Below are positions 42,584 to 51,399 of a stretch of DNA of 64,000 nucleotides, in pieces; the stretch's first letter is position 1; each line of letters begins with the position of its first letter. The notes beneath the pieces are model-generated. The model saw only the letters and a program-made list of their open reading frames with translations. It did not search any database and was not told the origin of the DNA. A program made the position numbers and the translations under genes. The DNA is from DAIOEK01 sp036746315 (lineage in GTDB: Bacteria; Chloroflexota; Anaerolineae; Anaerolineales; Anaerolineaceae). The stretch lies in NCBI GenBank assembly GCA_036746315.1, contig DAIOEK010000011.1:1-64000 (forward strand), read 5' to 3'.

Positions 42584-42904
42584 ATGACTGACGAACTTAC
42601 CCTGGAAACCTTTCAACACCTTGTCCACCTGGCTGCCCTGGAATTGGGTCCCGAGGAAGCGGCATATCTGCACCGGCAGTTGAATTTGCAACTGAAGTCG
42701 ATTCACGAACTGCAATCCATCCCAGTGGATGAGGATGTGCCGCCGGCGCGGCATGGTGTGCCGTTCCTGCGCGAAGTTTCTGCCGCCCTGCGCAGGGATG
42801 AGTGGCAGCCATACCCCGATGCGGAAGAGATCCTGAAACAGGCTCCGCAGACCGAGGAACGTTATTTCGTTGTACCCGAAATTCCGCACACCCGTTTGGA
42901 GTGA
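42584..42904 (+). CDS. gatC: Asp/Glu-tRNA amidotransferase subunit C
   Basis: 106-residue small subunit that helps GatA fold and join GatB. The N-terminal LETFQHLVHLAALELGPEEAAYLHRQLNLQLKSIHEL and the DVPPARHGVPFLRE segment match GatC. It begins 14 nt after the upstream stop, with no obvious ribosome site. First gene of gatC-gatA-DUF4870-gatB. Confidence 0.85.
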   Translation: MTDELTLETFQHLVHLAALELGPEEAAYLHRQLNLQLKSIHELQSIPVDEDVPPARHGVPFLREVSAALRRDEWQPYPDAEEILKQAPQTEERYFVVPEIPHTRLE

Positions 42905-42983
42905 TTGGCGGATCGTGGATTAATCAGGGTGAGCGTGAAGAAAGTTCTGCTCACCCTTTCATTCTGTAATCTGGTGAAACCCT

Positions 42984-44570
42984 ATGGAACTATGTGACCT
43001 TTCTGCATTGGAAATCTCCCGCCTGGTGAAAACGCGCAAGGCATCTGCCGTGGAAGTATTGGAAAGCTGCCTGGAGCGCATGGCTGCCGTGGATGGCAGG
43101 TCAGGCAGTCTGGAACCGGGTGAGATCACTGCCGAAGACAGGCAAAAAGTCCATGCCTTTATCTATAGCGATTCAGAGCGGGCTTTGTTGCAGGCACAGG
43201 CGGTGGATGAGCGTGTGCGGAAGGGTGAGGATGCCGGTTTGCTGGCAGGGGTGCCTTACACCGTGAAGGACATCTTCTGCGTGAAGGGTACGCCTTCCAC
43301 GGCAGCCTCGAAAATTTTGGCGAATTTCCAGGCGCCCTATACTGCCACGCCGGTGGAACGGATTGAAAATGCAGGCGGTGTCATGCTCGGCAAGGTCAAC
43401 CTGGATGAATTCACTTTTGGCTCATCCACGGAATCATCCGCCTTCCAGCCGTCCACCCGCAATCCGTGGGATCCTTCCACCGTTCCGGGTGGTTCATCCG
43501 GTGGGAGTACTGCTGCGGTTGCCGCCGGTGAAGGTGCTCTCTCATTGGGCACCGATACCGCCGGTTCGATCCGCCAGCCAGCCGCTTTCTGCGGCGTGGT
43601 GGGCTTCAAACCCACCTATGGACGGGTTTCCCGTTACGGATTGATCGCCTTTGCCTCCTCCCTGGATTGCCCCGGTCCGGTTTCGCGCGATATCCCGGAT
43701 GCGGCATTGATGTTGCAGGTGATTGCCGGCCGGGATGCGCACGACAGCACCAGCGTCACCCTGCCCGTGCCAGATTATCTGGCTGAGCTGGAAAAAGGTG
43801 TCAAAGGGCTGCGCATTGGTCTTTCGCCCGATTACTTCCAGATCACCTACCCCGATCCTGAAACCGGTGAACTGGTAGTGCAGCCGCTCCCCGATGAGAT
43901 ATCCGCCCCGGTTTACCGGGCGGCGGATATCTTGAAAGCGATGGGCGCCGAGATCATTGAAGATGTGCCCATGCCGCATACCCGCTACGGCATCCCGGCT
44001 TATTTTGTCATCTCCCGGGTGGAGGCGGCTTCCAACCTGCACCGTTTTGACGGGGTCAAATACGGTTACCGCACGGCTGCCCAACCCGACGAATTGAGCG
44101 CGTTGTATCGCATGAGCCGCGCCGAAGGTTTTGGGTTGCAGCCCAAATTGCGTATTCTGATGGGCATGTATGTCAGCGCCGCGCAATATAGCGAACAATA
44201 TTACAATCAGGCACTGAAGATCCGCTCCCTGATCCGCAGGGATTTCGAGGATGTGTTCGACCCGCAGGGGAAATATCGCCTCGATGCCCTGCTCACACCC
44301 ACCACTCCCACCCCGGCATTCAAAATGGATGCGGTCTATGGCGACTCGGTGCTGATGCAGTATGCCGATCAACTCACCGTTCCTGCCAACCATGCCGGTG
44401 TACCCGGTGTATCCCTGCCTGCCGGATTGAGCGCCGCAGGGTTGCCGCTGGGCATTCAGCTGTTGGGCGCCGATTACACCGAGAGCGCCCTGCTGCGTAT
44501 CGGCAGGGTGTATGAGCTGGCCACCACGGATGAAGCCTGGCGCAAAGTCAAACCGCAGGTGTTGCGATGA
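42984..44570 (+). CDS. gatA: Asp/Glu-tRNA amidotransferase subunit A
   Basis: 528-residue amidase that releases ammonia from glutamine for transamidation of misacylated tRNA. The Ser-cisSer-Lys triad is present: Lys in GVPYTVKDIF and serines in VPGGSSGGSTAAVAAG; GTDTAGSIRQPAAFCGVVGFKPTYG follows. It is about 40 residues longer than typical GatA, with extra sequence near residues 30-45 and around the YPDPETGELVVQPLPDE loop. GGTGA lies before the ATG. Confidence 0.94.
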   Translation: MELCDLSALEISRLVKTRKASAVEVLESCLERMAAVDGRSGSLEPGEITAEDRQKVHAFIYSDSERALLQAQAVDERVRKGEDAGLLAGVPYTVKDIFCVKGTPSTAASKILANFQAPYTATPVERIENAGGVMLGKVNLDEFTFGSSTESSAFQPSTRNPWDPSTVPGGSSGGSTAAVAAGEGALSLGTDTAGSIRQPAAFCGVVGFKPTYGRVSRYGLIAFASSLDCPGPVSRDIPDAALMLQVIAGRDAHDSTSVTLPVPDYLAELEKGVKGLRIGLSPDYFQITYPDPETGELVVQPLPDEISAPVYRAADILKAMGAEIIEDVPMPHTRYGIPAYFVISRVEAASNLHRFDGVKYGYRTAAQPDELSALYRMSRAEGFGLQPKLRILMGMYVSAAQYSEQYYNQALKIRSLIRRDFEDVFDPQGKYRLDALLTPTTPTPAFKMDAVYGDSVLMQYADQLTVPANHAGVPGVSLPAGLSAAGLPLGIQLLGADYTESALLRIGRVYELATTDEAWRKVKPQVLR

Positions 44571-44651
44571 GCAACGGTAACGGTGTTCGTCTCTTCATCA
44601 AATGGATTGCCAGCCGTACGTCCACTGCCGGGTGATGGGGATGGAAAGCCT

Positions 44652-45557
44652 GTGAACTCACCTGCTGATAGTGCCACTCCCCGTAATGACCGCGTTCTTG
44701 CCGCACTGGCGCATGCGGGCATTCTGCTCTGGGGATACGGCGGGTTCATTCCAGCCATCATCTGGTCCATCCGCCGCCGGGAATCATCCTACACTGCGTT
44801 TCAAACCCTGCAGGCGCTGGCATACCAGGTGATCAGCATCTTCGTGTATGTGGTCGTCTGCCTGGTTGTGCTTATCGTCCTCGTTCCGTTCAGCATCCCG
44901 TTGCTGAAAGTCACGCTGGCAGCGGAGTTGACTTCCTCCGCCGATTTTACCCTCTGGATTGTCGCTGCCGTTCTCCTGTTGGTGCTTGCCATCGCCTTCA
45001 CCGTGCTGGGGCTTGCCGGCGTGGTAGCCAGCCTGTTGGGTAGGGATTTCCGTTATCCGCTCATCGGCGGTTGGCTGGAAACGCAGCTCTGCCGGCTTGT
45101 TTCCCCATCCGACGGGGTTGCATTTGGCGACCCCGCTGAGCGGATTATGGCGGCGCTGTGCCATCTGAATGTCATCCTGGTTATCAGCGGCATGTTGGTG
45201 CCGTTGGTGGTGGGGGTGATGGAAAAAAGCAGGAGCCTTCGCCTGCAAAAAGAAGCCGCCGCGGCTTTGCTCTGGCAGGGGTTGCAGAGCGTCTTTTGGG
45301 TCGGGATGTCTGTGGTGGGGGGTGTGGCTTCATTTCTCTTCCCCCTGCTGTTCTACCTGTGGTTGGAGCAGCCCGGACAGGGCATCGGCGGCGCAGAACC
45401 GCTGCAGGTGATGGCTGTTGCCCTGGTCATTCTGTTCGCGCTGCTGGTTTGTTTGCTGGTGCTGGCAGGCTTTCAAGTCTATGGTCTGCTTGCTTTTGCC
45501 AGGGTGCTGAAGGGAAGTGCGTACCGCTATCCCCTGATTGCCAGGTGGCTATCATGA
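44652..45557 (+). CDS. DUF4870-like membrane protein
   Basis: 301 residues with about six to seven membrane segments. The N-terminal NDRVLAALAHAGILLWGYGGFIPAIIWSIRR followed by SSYTAFQTLQALAYQ is characteristic of DUF4870, seemingly repeated once more in ERIMAALCHLNVILVISGMLVPLVVG and LQKEAAAALLWQGLQSVF, so the protein looks like two DUF4870 units. Start chosen at GTG 44652 (GGATGGAAA upstream); GTG 44583 is an alternative. It lies inside the gat operon, between gatA and gatB. Function unknown. Confidence 0.65.
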   Translation: MNSPADSATPRNDRVLAALAHAGILLWGYGGFIPAIIWSIRRRESSYTAFQTLQALAYQVISIFVYVVVCLVVLIVLVPFSIPLLKVTLAAELTSSADFTLWIVAAVLLLVLAIAFTVLGLAGVVASLLGRDFRYPLIGGWLETQLCRLVSPSDGVAFGDPAERIMAALCHLNVILVISGMLVPLVVGVMEKSRSLRLQKEAAAALLWQGLQSVFWVGMSVVGGVASFLFPLLFYLWLEQPGQGIGGAEPLQVMAVALVILFALLVCLLVLAGFQVYGLLAFARVLKGSAYRYPLIARWLS

Positions 45558-45611
45558 AAGGTACCCATTGCCATCAAATTTCAGGAATTTTCCTGTCCTT
45601 CGGAGTAACCT

Positions 45612-47045
45612 ATGCCAGAATATGAAACCGTCATCGGGCTGGAGACGCACATTCAGCTGAACACTGCCACCAAGATCTTTTGTTCCTGCAAGGCGGATAG
45701 CTGGAATGAACCGCCCAATACCAATATCTGCCCCGTCTGCTGTGGGCTGCCCGGGGTGCTGCCGGTCTTGAACGAAGCTGTGGTGGAAAAAGCCGTATTG
45801 TTGGCAAAGGCGATGCACGCCGAAATTCCGCTGGTATCCTTCTTCGACCGCAAGAATTACTTCTACCCCGATCTGCCCAAGGGCTACCAGATATCCCAGT
45901 TCGACCGGTCCCTTGCGATGGGCGGATATATCGATCTGCCCCTGCCGGATGGCAGCCTGCGCCGGGTGCGCATCCACAAGCTGCACATCGAAGAGGATGC
46001 CGGCAAGACCAAAAACCAGGGCTCCGAACGTTGGGTGGATTTCAACCGCTGCGGTGTGCCGTTGATCGAGATGGTCACCGAGCCTGATCTGCGCGGACCG
46101 GAGGAAGCAGCCCAGTATCTCATCCGTTTGCGCCAGTTGCTGCGCTGGCTGGGTATCTCCGAAGCGGATATGGAAAAAGCCCACCTGCGTTGTGATGCCA
46201 ATGTCTCTATCCGCCTCAAGGGAGAGACGATCCTGAACCCCAAGACCGAGATCAAGAATGTCAACTCCATCGATGCGGTCAAGGATGCCATCGAAAAGGA
46301 AGTGGAGCGCCAGATCCGCGAAGTGGAGGCGGGACATCGCATCCACGCCTGGACTCTGGAATGGGATGAGGATTCCGGCACGCTCAAGAAGATGCGCTCC
46401 AAGGAAACCGAAGCGGATTATCGCTACTTCCGCGAACCTGACCTGTTGCCGCTGCACATGGATGATGCCTGGCGCGGGCAGATCCTCACCAACTTCCCCG
46501 AATTGCCGCTCGAACGGCGGGCGCGGTTTATCCGGCAATATGAATTGCCCGAGTATGATGCAGATCTGTTGACTTCCGAGCGTGCATTGTCCGATTACTT
46601 TGAAGCGGCGGTCAAAGCCTATGCTGGCGATCCCAAGCGGGTATCCAATTGGCTGATGAATGATGTGCTGCGTATGATCAACGAATCCGGCGTTTCTCCC
46701 GCTGATCTCAAACTCACCCCGCAATATCTGGCAAAGATAATCTGCTTGGTGGATGCCAACACCATCAACACCAATACCGGCAAATCCCTGCTCGACAGGG
46801 TGCAAACCACCGGCAAGGATCCCGAAAAGCTGGTAGCCGAAGAAGGTCTGGCAAAAGTCAGCGACGATGCGGCGATTCGCAAGGTCTGTGAAGAGATCAT
46901 CGCCGCCAGCCCGCAGGAGACCGCTTCCTACAAGTCCGGCAAGGTCGGTCTGATCGGCTGGTTTGTGGGGCAGGTGATGAAGAAAATGCAGGGCAAAGCC
47001 GATGCTGCCCTTGCCCGAAAAATTCTGGAAGAATTATTAAGCTGA
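45612..47045 (+). CDS. gatB: Asp/Glu-tRNA amidotransferase subunit B
   Basis: 477-residue kinase/tRNA-binding subunit. Signature regions: ETVIGLETHIQLNTATKIFCSC, NTNICPVCCGLPGVLPVLNE, FYPDLPKGYQISQFD, the family motif LHIEEDAGKTKNQG, and ETKNVNS-like TEIKNVNSIDAVK. C-terminal YqeY-like tail domain ends in KADAALARKILEELLS. Zinc Cys residues (CSC, CPVC) are intact. GGAG lies before the ATG. Completes the GatCAB complex. Confidence 0.95.
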   Translation: MPEYETVIGLETHIQLNTATKIFCSCKADSWNEPPNTNICPVCCGLPGVLPVLNEAVVEKAVLLAKAMHAEIPLVSFFDRKNYFYPDLPKGYQISQFDRSLAMGGYIDLPLPDGSLRRVRIHKLHIEEDAGKTKNQGSERWVDFNRCGVPLIEMVTEPDLRGPEEAAQYLIRLRQLLRWLGISEADMEKAHLRCDANVSIRLKGETILNPKTEIKNVNSIDAVKDAIEKEVERQIREVEAGHRIHAWTLEWDEDSGTLKKMRSKETEADYRYFREPDLLPLHMDDAWRGQILTNFPELPLERRARFIRQYELPEYDADLLTSERALSDYFEAAVKAYAGDPKRVSNWLMNDVLRMINESGVSPADLKLTPQYLAKIICLVDANTINTNTGKSLLDRVQTTGKDPEKLVAEEGLAKVSDDAAIRKVCEEIIAASPQETASYKSGKVGLIGWFVGQVMKKMQGKADAALARKILEELLS

Positions 47046-47059
47046 TCTCGAAAGAGGGG

Positions 47060-47533
47060 TTATTTCCATGCCTTGCAGATGCGCTGCCAGGATTCTTCCA
47101 CCGTCTCCGGCAGAATGCGTGTACTGCCGACTGCGGTCATGAAGTTGGTGTCGCCCGTCCAGCGGGGAAGCACGTGCAGGTGAATATGATCTGCCACCCC
47201 GGCGCCCGCCGCCTGTCCGATGTTGCCCCCCAGGTTGAACCCCTGCGGATGATATACCTCTCCCAGCACCACCAGTGATTTGGTCAGCAGTTCCATCATT
47301 TCACAGCGCGTCTCGGCGTCCAGCTCTTCGAGGGAAGAGGCATGCTGATACGGTACCACCATCAGATGCCCGTTGGTATAGGGATAGCGGTTGAGGATGA
47401 CGAACGCTTTTTCTCCGCGGATGACGATCAGGGATTCTGAATCTTCGGCTTCCAAAGCGTGGCAAAACACACAACCGCTTTTCTTGCTGCTCTCCACGTA
47501 TTCCCGCCGCCAGGGTGTAAACATATGCTCCAT
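47060..47533 (-). CDS. HIT-family hydrolase/phosphorylase
   Basis: 157-residue histidine triad protein. The catalytic motif is DHIHLHVLPRW. N-terminal GCVFCHALEAEDSESLIVIRGEKAFVILNRYPYTNGHLMVVPYQH includes a Cys pair likely to bind zinc with His residues. It resembles Ap4A phosphorylase-like HIT proteins; the dinucleotide or nucleotide substrate is not certain. Leaderless-type promoter 9 nt upstream. Confidence 0.88.
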   Translation of the reverse strand: MEHMFTPWRREYVESSKKSGCVFCHALEAEDSESLIVIRGEKAFVILNRYPYTNGHLMVVPYQHASSLEELDAETRCEMMELLTKSLVVLGEVYHPQGFNLGGNIGQAAGAGVADHIHLHVLPRWTGDTNFMTAVGSTRILPETVEESWQRICKAWK

Positions 47534-47542
47534 GGTGTGTTC

Positions 47543-47571
47543 ATTATAGTGTTACAAGAGTGATTCGGCAA
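47543..47571 (-). promoter_or_regulatory. Promoter of the HIT gene, probably leaderless
   Basis: TATAAT (47543-47548) is 9 nt before the ATG; TTGCCG (47566-47571) lies 17 nt upstream of it. Confidence 0.6.
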
Positions 47572-47661
47572 CCAGAGAATCGCCGGAAAAAATCTCCGTT
47601 AAATGCATCATGCCCCGTGGTAATGTCTCCGCCTGCGAAAGGATCAATCCCGTCGCCATCA

Positions 47662-47690
47662 TTGACACACTGAAAACCGGCGGGTATCCT
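47662..47690 (+). promoter_or_regulatory. Promoter of xseA, probably leaderless
   Basis: Consensus TTGACA (47662-47667) and TATCCT (47685-47690) are 17 nt apart, and the ATG follows 6 nt later with no ribosome site. The best -35/-10/ATG arrangement of this type in the window. Confidence 0.65.
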
Positions 47691-47696
47691 TGAGCT

Positions 47697-48941
47697 ATGC
47701 AGATAAACCTGCCGTTGGATGATTCCAACCTGAACAAATACTGGACGGTCTCCTCGCTCACCCGCCATCTCAAGGACTGGTTGGAGAACGATGTCTGGCT
47801 GCAGGATTGCTGGGTGCGTGGGGAGATCTCGAACCTGTCGCGCCCGTCCTCCGGACATATCTATTTCAGTCTCAAGGATGCCGGCGCGCAGCTGCGCTGT
47901 GTCATCTGGCGCACCCAGGTTTCGCGCCTGCGTTTGAACCTGGCGGATGGACAGCAGGTGGAAGTGCACGGTGCCATTACCGTTTACGAGGCTTCGGGAC
48001 AGTACCAGTTGATTGCCGATGCGGTCAATGTTGCCGGAGAAGGCGATTTATACCTCGAGTTTTTACGGCTGAAGTCGAAGCTGGAAGCGGAAGGTCTGTT
48101 TGCCGCAGAGCGCAAACGCCCACTTCCCCCCATCCCTGCACGCATCGGGGTGGTCACTTCCCCCAGCGGGGCGGCCATCCGTGACATTCTCACCACCATT
48201 CAGCGCCGCTTTCCTCTGGCGGAAGTCATCTTCGCCCCCACCCTGGTGCAGGGTTTGGATGCGCCGCCCGCTATTCTGGCTGCTATCCGGTCGGTTCTCG
48301 CTGACCGTCCGCAGGTGGATGTGCTCATCCTTGCCCGGGGTGGCGGCTCCATCGAGGATCTTTGGTGCTTCAATGACGAAGATGTGGTCAGGGCGGTTGC
48401 GGCATCTCCTGTTCCCGTGGTGACGGGCATCGGTCATGAGACCGATTTTACCCTCTGCGATTTTGCCGCCGATGTGCGCGCTCCCACCCCAACCGCCGCC
48501 GCGGAAGTGGCGACCCCCCATCAGGACGACCTGCGCGGCATCACCGCGGGCTATCTGCTGCGCTGCCAGACTTCCTGCCGCGAAGTATTGCAGGCTGCCC
48601 GGCAAGAGGTGAATCTGCACCGCTTCCGCCTGGAAAAGGTGTCCCCTCGCAGCCGGCTGACCGCAGGCAGGTTGCAGTTGGATCATTTATCCTTCCGGCT
48701 GGCTGCTTCCGTCAGCCATGCCCTGGAAAGGGAGCAGCAGGCGGTACGGGGCATCCTTGCCCGGCTGCAGGCGGTTAATCCGCTGGCGGTGTTGGAGCGT
48801 GGTTACGCGCTGGTAATGGAGCCGCACAGCGGGCAGATTATCCGGAGTATTCGTCAGGTGGAGCCGGATGCGCGCCTGGATGTTCGCGTCCAGGATGGCA
48901 GCTTCCCGGTGATTGCCGCATCTAGACAGGATGACAGATGA
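47697..48941 (+). CDS. xseA: Exodeoxyribonuclease VII large subunit
   Basis: 414-residue large subunit of ExoVII, which degrades single-stranded DNA in both directions. N-terminal OB fold: WVRGEISNLSRPSSGHIYFSLKD. Central nuclease domain has RIGVVTSPSGAAIRDILTTI, LARGGGSIEDLWCFNDE, VTGIGHETDFTLCDFAADVRAPTPTAAAE; C-terminal coiled coil with LAVLERGYALV. Length is slightly short but complete. The stop overlaps xseB by 4 nt. Confidence 0.94.
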   Translation: MQINLPLDDSNLNKYWTVSSLTRHLKDWLENDVWLQDCWVRGEISNLSRPSSGHIYFSLKDAGAQLRCVIWRTQVSRLRLNLADGQQVEVHGAITVYEASGQYQLIADAVNVAGEGDLYLEFLRLKSKLEAEGLFAAERKRPLPPIPARIGVVTSPSGAAIRDILTTIQRRFPLAEVIFAPTLVQGLDAPPAILAAIRSVLADRPQVDVLILARGGGSIEDLWCFNDEDVVRAVAASPVPVVTGIGHETDFTLCDFAADVRAPTPTAAAEVATPHQDDLRGITAGYLLRCQTSCREVLQAARQEVNLHRFRLEKVSPRSRLTAGRLQLDHLSFRLAASVSHALEREQQAVRGILARLQAVNPLAVLERGYALVMEPHSGQIIRSIRQVEPDARLDVRVQDGSFPVIAASRQDDR

Positions 48942-49177
48942 AACAGGCAGAGAAGAATATCGAACAGATGACGTATGAAGAGGCTCTCGGCGAATTGACG
49001 CAGATCACCGCGCAGCTCGAAGAGAGCAATTTACCGCTGGAAGAGATGTTGCAACGTTACGAACAGGGACAAAAACTGGCGAACCGCTGCAACCAATTGC
49101 TGGATGAAGCGGAGCTGAAAATCAAGGATCTCTCGTCGGGTGGCGTTTCCACGGTTGAACCGCTACTGGAGGAATGA
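48938..49177 (+). CDS. xseB: Exodeoxyribonuclease VII small subunit
   Basis: 79-residue helical-hairpin subunit. MTYEEALGELTQITAQLEESNLPLEEMLQRYEQGQKL is the XseB signature, followed by LLDEAELKI. Start overlaps xseA (ATGA), and its own stop overlaps the next gene (ATGA). Confidence 0.93.
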   Translation: MKQAEKNIEQMTYEEALGELTQITAQLEESNLPLEEMLQRYEQGQKLANRCNQLLDEAELKIKDLSSGGVSTVEPLLEE

Positions 49178-49629
49178 GTTTGTTTAAGGAATTGATCGGC
49201 AATCCTGTTTTGATCTGTTGCCTCACCGGCTGGCTGCTTGCCCAGGGGCTCAAGGTTCCCTTTGATTATTTGAAACATCGTCAGATCAACTGGGGGTTGT
49301 TTTTCACGGCTGGCGGTATGCCCAGCTCTCATTCCGCCCTGATGACGGCTGCCACACTGGCGGTCGGCTTGTTCTATGGCTTCGATGAGCCGCTGTTCGG
49401 GTTGGCGGTGGGCATTACCATGATCGTGGTCTATGATGCCACCGGAGCGCGCCGCCAGGCGGGCATGCAGGCGCGCAAGATCAATACGCTGGTCAATGAA
49501 CTGTTGCAGGGGCATCCGCTCAACGAAAAAGCCCTCAAGGAAGTGCTGGGGCATACACCGCTCGAGGTGACCGGTGGTGTGGCACTGGGGCTTGCCGTCA
49601 GTACGGTGATCTGGATGATCTGGAAGTAG
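49174..49629 (+). CDS. Divergent PAP2-family membrane protein (DUF212/YuiD-like)
   Basis: 151 residues with about four membrane segments. The acid-phosphatase-like motif is GGMPSSHSALMTAATLAVG, then YDATGARRQAGMQARKINTL, both characteristic of the DUF212 family, and the end is GHTPLEVTGGVALG. Its substrate is unknown. Translationally coupled to xseB by a 4-nt overlap. Its stop abuts that of the convergent gene with no gap. Confidence 0.85.
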   Translation: MSLFKELIGNPVLICCLTGWLLAQGLKVPFDYLKHRQINWGLFFTAGGMPSSHSALMTAATLAVGLFYGFDEPLFGLAVGITMIVVYDATGARRQAGMQARKINTLVNELLQGHPLNEKALKEVLGHTPLEVTGGVALGLAVSTVIWMIWK

Positions 49630-51399
49630 TTATTTTCCCGAATTGGAACGATTGAATTGCAGATTCTCCAGGTAGAGATCCATAAAGCCTGGATAGGTGG
49701 TCAGCTCGATATATTGCGAACTTCGCGCTATTTTCTTTGCCACGTCGCGCGCCCTGACCGAGCGCAGCATCTGTCTGGCGCCTGCTCCGGCGGCGTTGCC
49801 AACCTGCGCATAGACATCTTGACGCAGCGTGGGGAACATCCCGATGGCAGCGGCGCTCTCGATATCCAGATAAGTGCCGAAAGCCCCGGCAACGATGAAC
49901 TGTCGCAGCCGGTCTGCGTCGTAGCCCGCTTCGCGCAGCAAAATTTCGCAGCCGGTGCGGATGGCTGCCTTTGCCAGTTGGATTTCGTGCACGTCTTTGC
50001 GGGTGACTAGGATCGGTTTGCCCGTGCCGCTCTGCTCCGCTGATGCCAGTTGGTAGCCGGTCAGTGCATCGCATGTCACCAAGCGCGGATGATCCCTTTG
50101 CAGTACCCCCCGTTCGTCGATGGCGCCGTCCGCCAGCATTACGGCGATGGCATCCAGTATGCCCGAGCCGCAGATGCCGATCGGCGGGGCGTCGTCAATG
50201 GTGCTGATCAGCACCTTCCCCTTCACCAGTTCCACTTTTTCGATCGCGCCGGATGCCGCCCGCATGCCCATTTGGATGCGCGCTCCTTCGAACGCAGGAC
50301 CCGAGGCGCAGGAACAGCTATAGCTTTTCCCCTGCGCGCACAGCGATATCTCGGTGTTGGTGCCGATGTCCAGCGCGAGCATATCCTCTGCGGGCGGATG
50401 GCAGCCGCTGGCGAGGCACATCGCCACATGATCTCCCCCCACGTAACCGGCGATATTGGGCGCCAGGTACACCCTGGCATGTGGATTGACCGCCAACCCC
50501 AGGTTGGGGGCGGGGATTTCCTCTTCTTCCAGTTGGTCGGGGCGGTAGGGTGCTTCACCCAGGGAACGCACCGGGCGGTTGACCGCCAGGTGCTGCATCA
50601 CGGTGTTGCCCACCAGCACCACGTCCACGACCTGTTCCGTCTGCGCACTGCTCTCCCCGCACAGGGTGGCTGCCATCTCCTGGATTTTTGCCATGAGCAC
50701 GGTGTGCAGTTGCAGTGCGTTTTGCACCGATTTATTCGCGTAGCTAATTCTGGCAACCACATCTTCACCAAAAGGTATCTGTGGATTCGCAGCGCCGCAG
50801 CGTGCCGCCGTTTTGCCGGTTTCCAAGTCCACCAGGTAACCCGCCAGTTTGGTGCTGCCGATGTCCACCGCCAGCCCGTAGATGCGGCGGTTTTCGGGCA
50901 GTGTGGCAAGGATCTGTTCACCCCTTTTCACCAGCTTGACTTGCTTTCCGCCGGGGGGCACTGCGCCTTCTTTTTCCATCCGCTCCGTCAGCAACGGCGC
51001 TGCCTGCTCCATCGGGAGCACGGCGATCTGAACTGCCGGGTCCAGTTCGACCCGCCGGTCGTCGCCTTCCACCTGCAACCTTTGCAGGGTGCTGAGCGAA
51101 CTGGAGGGAATTTCAATAATGCAGTCTTCGGTGGGGATGGTCTGGCATGCCAGGCGGTACCCCTTGCGGATTTCCTCCGCACTGAAATACCCGGCTTCCT
51201 CCGCACTGGGAGGTGTCGCCGGACCGTGGATCAACAGAATGCGGCAGGCGTGACAGGTTCCGTTCCCGCCGCATGTTGCCAGAATTTCCACACCGGCTTT
51301 TCGGGCAGCATCCAGAATGCTGCTGCCCGCTTCGACCGCAATGCGGTTGCCGGTGGGCTGGAACTCGATCTGCATTATTTTGGGGGTGCTGCTCATCAT
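49630..51399 (-). CDS. Ferredoxin-ASKHA reductive activator of corrinoid protein (RACo-like)
   Basis: 589 residues. Residues about 9-95 are a plant-type 2Fe-2S ferredoxin with Cys43, Cys49, Cys52 and Cys85 (CGGNGTCHAC and RLACQT). A linker domain follows, then an ASKHA ATPase starting YGLAVDIGSTKLAGYLVDL (about 185), with VVLVGNTVMQHL, LALDIGTNTEISL, ICGSGILDAIAVML and FIVAGAFGTYLDIESA. This is the architecture of RACo/RamA, which use ATP to return inactive Co(II) corrinoid to Co(I). The start at 51399 overlaps the stop of the upstream reactivation-domain gene (ATGA). Its target corrinoid protein is not in the window. Confidence 0.85.
   Translation of the reverse strand: MMSSTPKIMQIEFQPTGNRIAVEAGSSILDAARKAGVEILATCGGNGTCHACRILLIHGPATPPSAEEAGYFSAEEIRKGYRLACQTIPTEDCIIEIPSSSLSTLQRLQVEGDDRRVELDPAVQIAVLPMEQAAPLLTERMEKEGAVPPGGKQVKLVKRGEQILATLPENRRIYGLAVDIGSTKLAGYLVDLETGKTAARCGAANPQIPFGEDVVARISYANKSVQNALQLHTVLMAKIQEMAATLCGESSAQTEQVVDVVLVGNTVMQHLAVNRPVRSLGEAPYRPDQLEEEEIPAPNLGLAVNPHARVYLAPNIAGYVGGDHVAMCLASGCHPPAEDMLALDIGTNTEISLCAQGKSYSCSCASGPAFEGARIQMGMRAASGAIEKVELVKGKVLISTIDDAPPIGICGSGILDAIAVMLADGAIDERGVLQRDHPRLVTCDALTGYQLASAEQSGTGKPILVTRKDVHEIQLAKAAIRTGCEILLREAGYDADRLRQFIVAGAFGTYLDIESAAAIGMFPTLRQDVYAQVGNAAGAGARQMLRSVRARDVAKKIARSSQYIELTTYPGFMDLYLENLQFNRSNSGK

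Noticed and set aside
44567..44635. 22-codon frame whose ATG overlaps the gatA stop
   Set aside because: Too short and without recognisable features. It may be a chance frame before the DUF4870-like gene.
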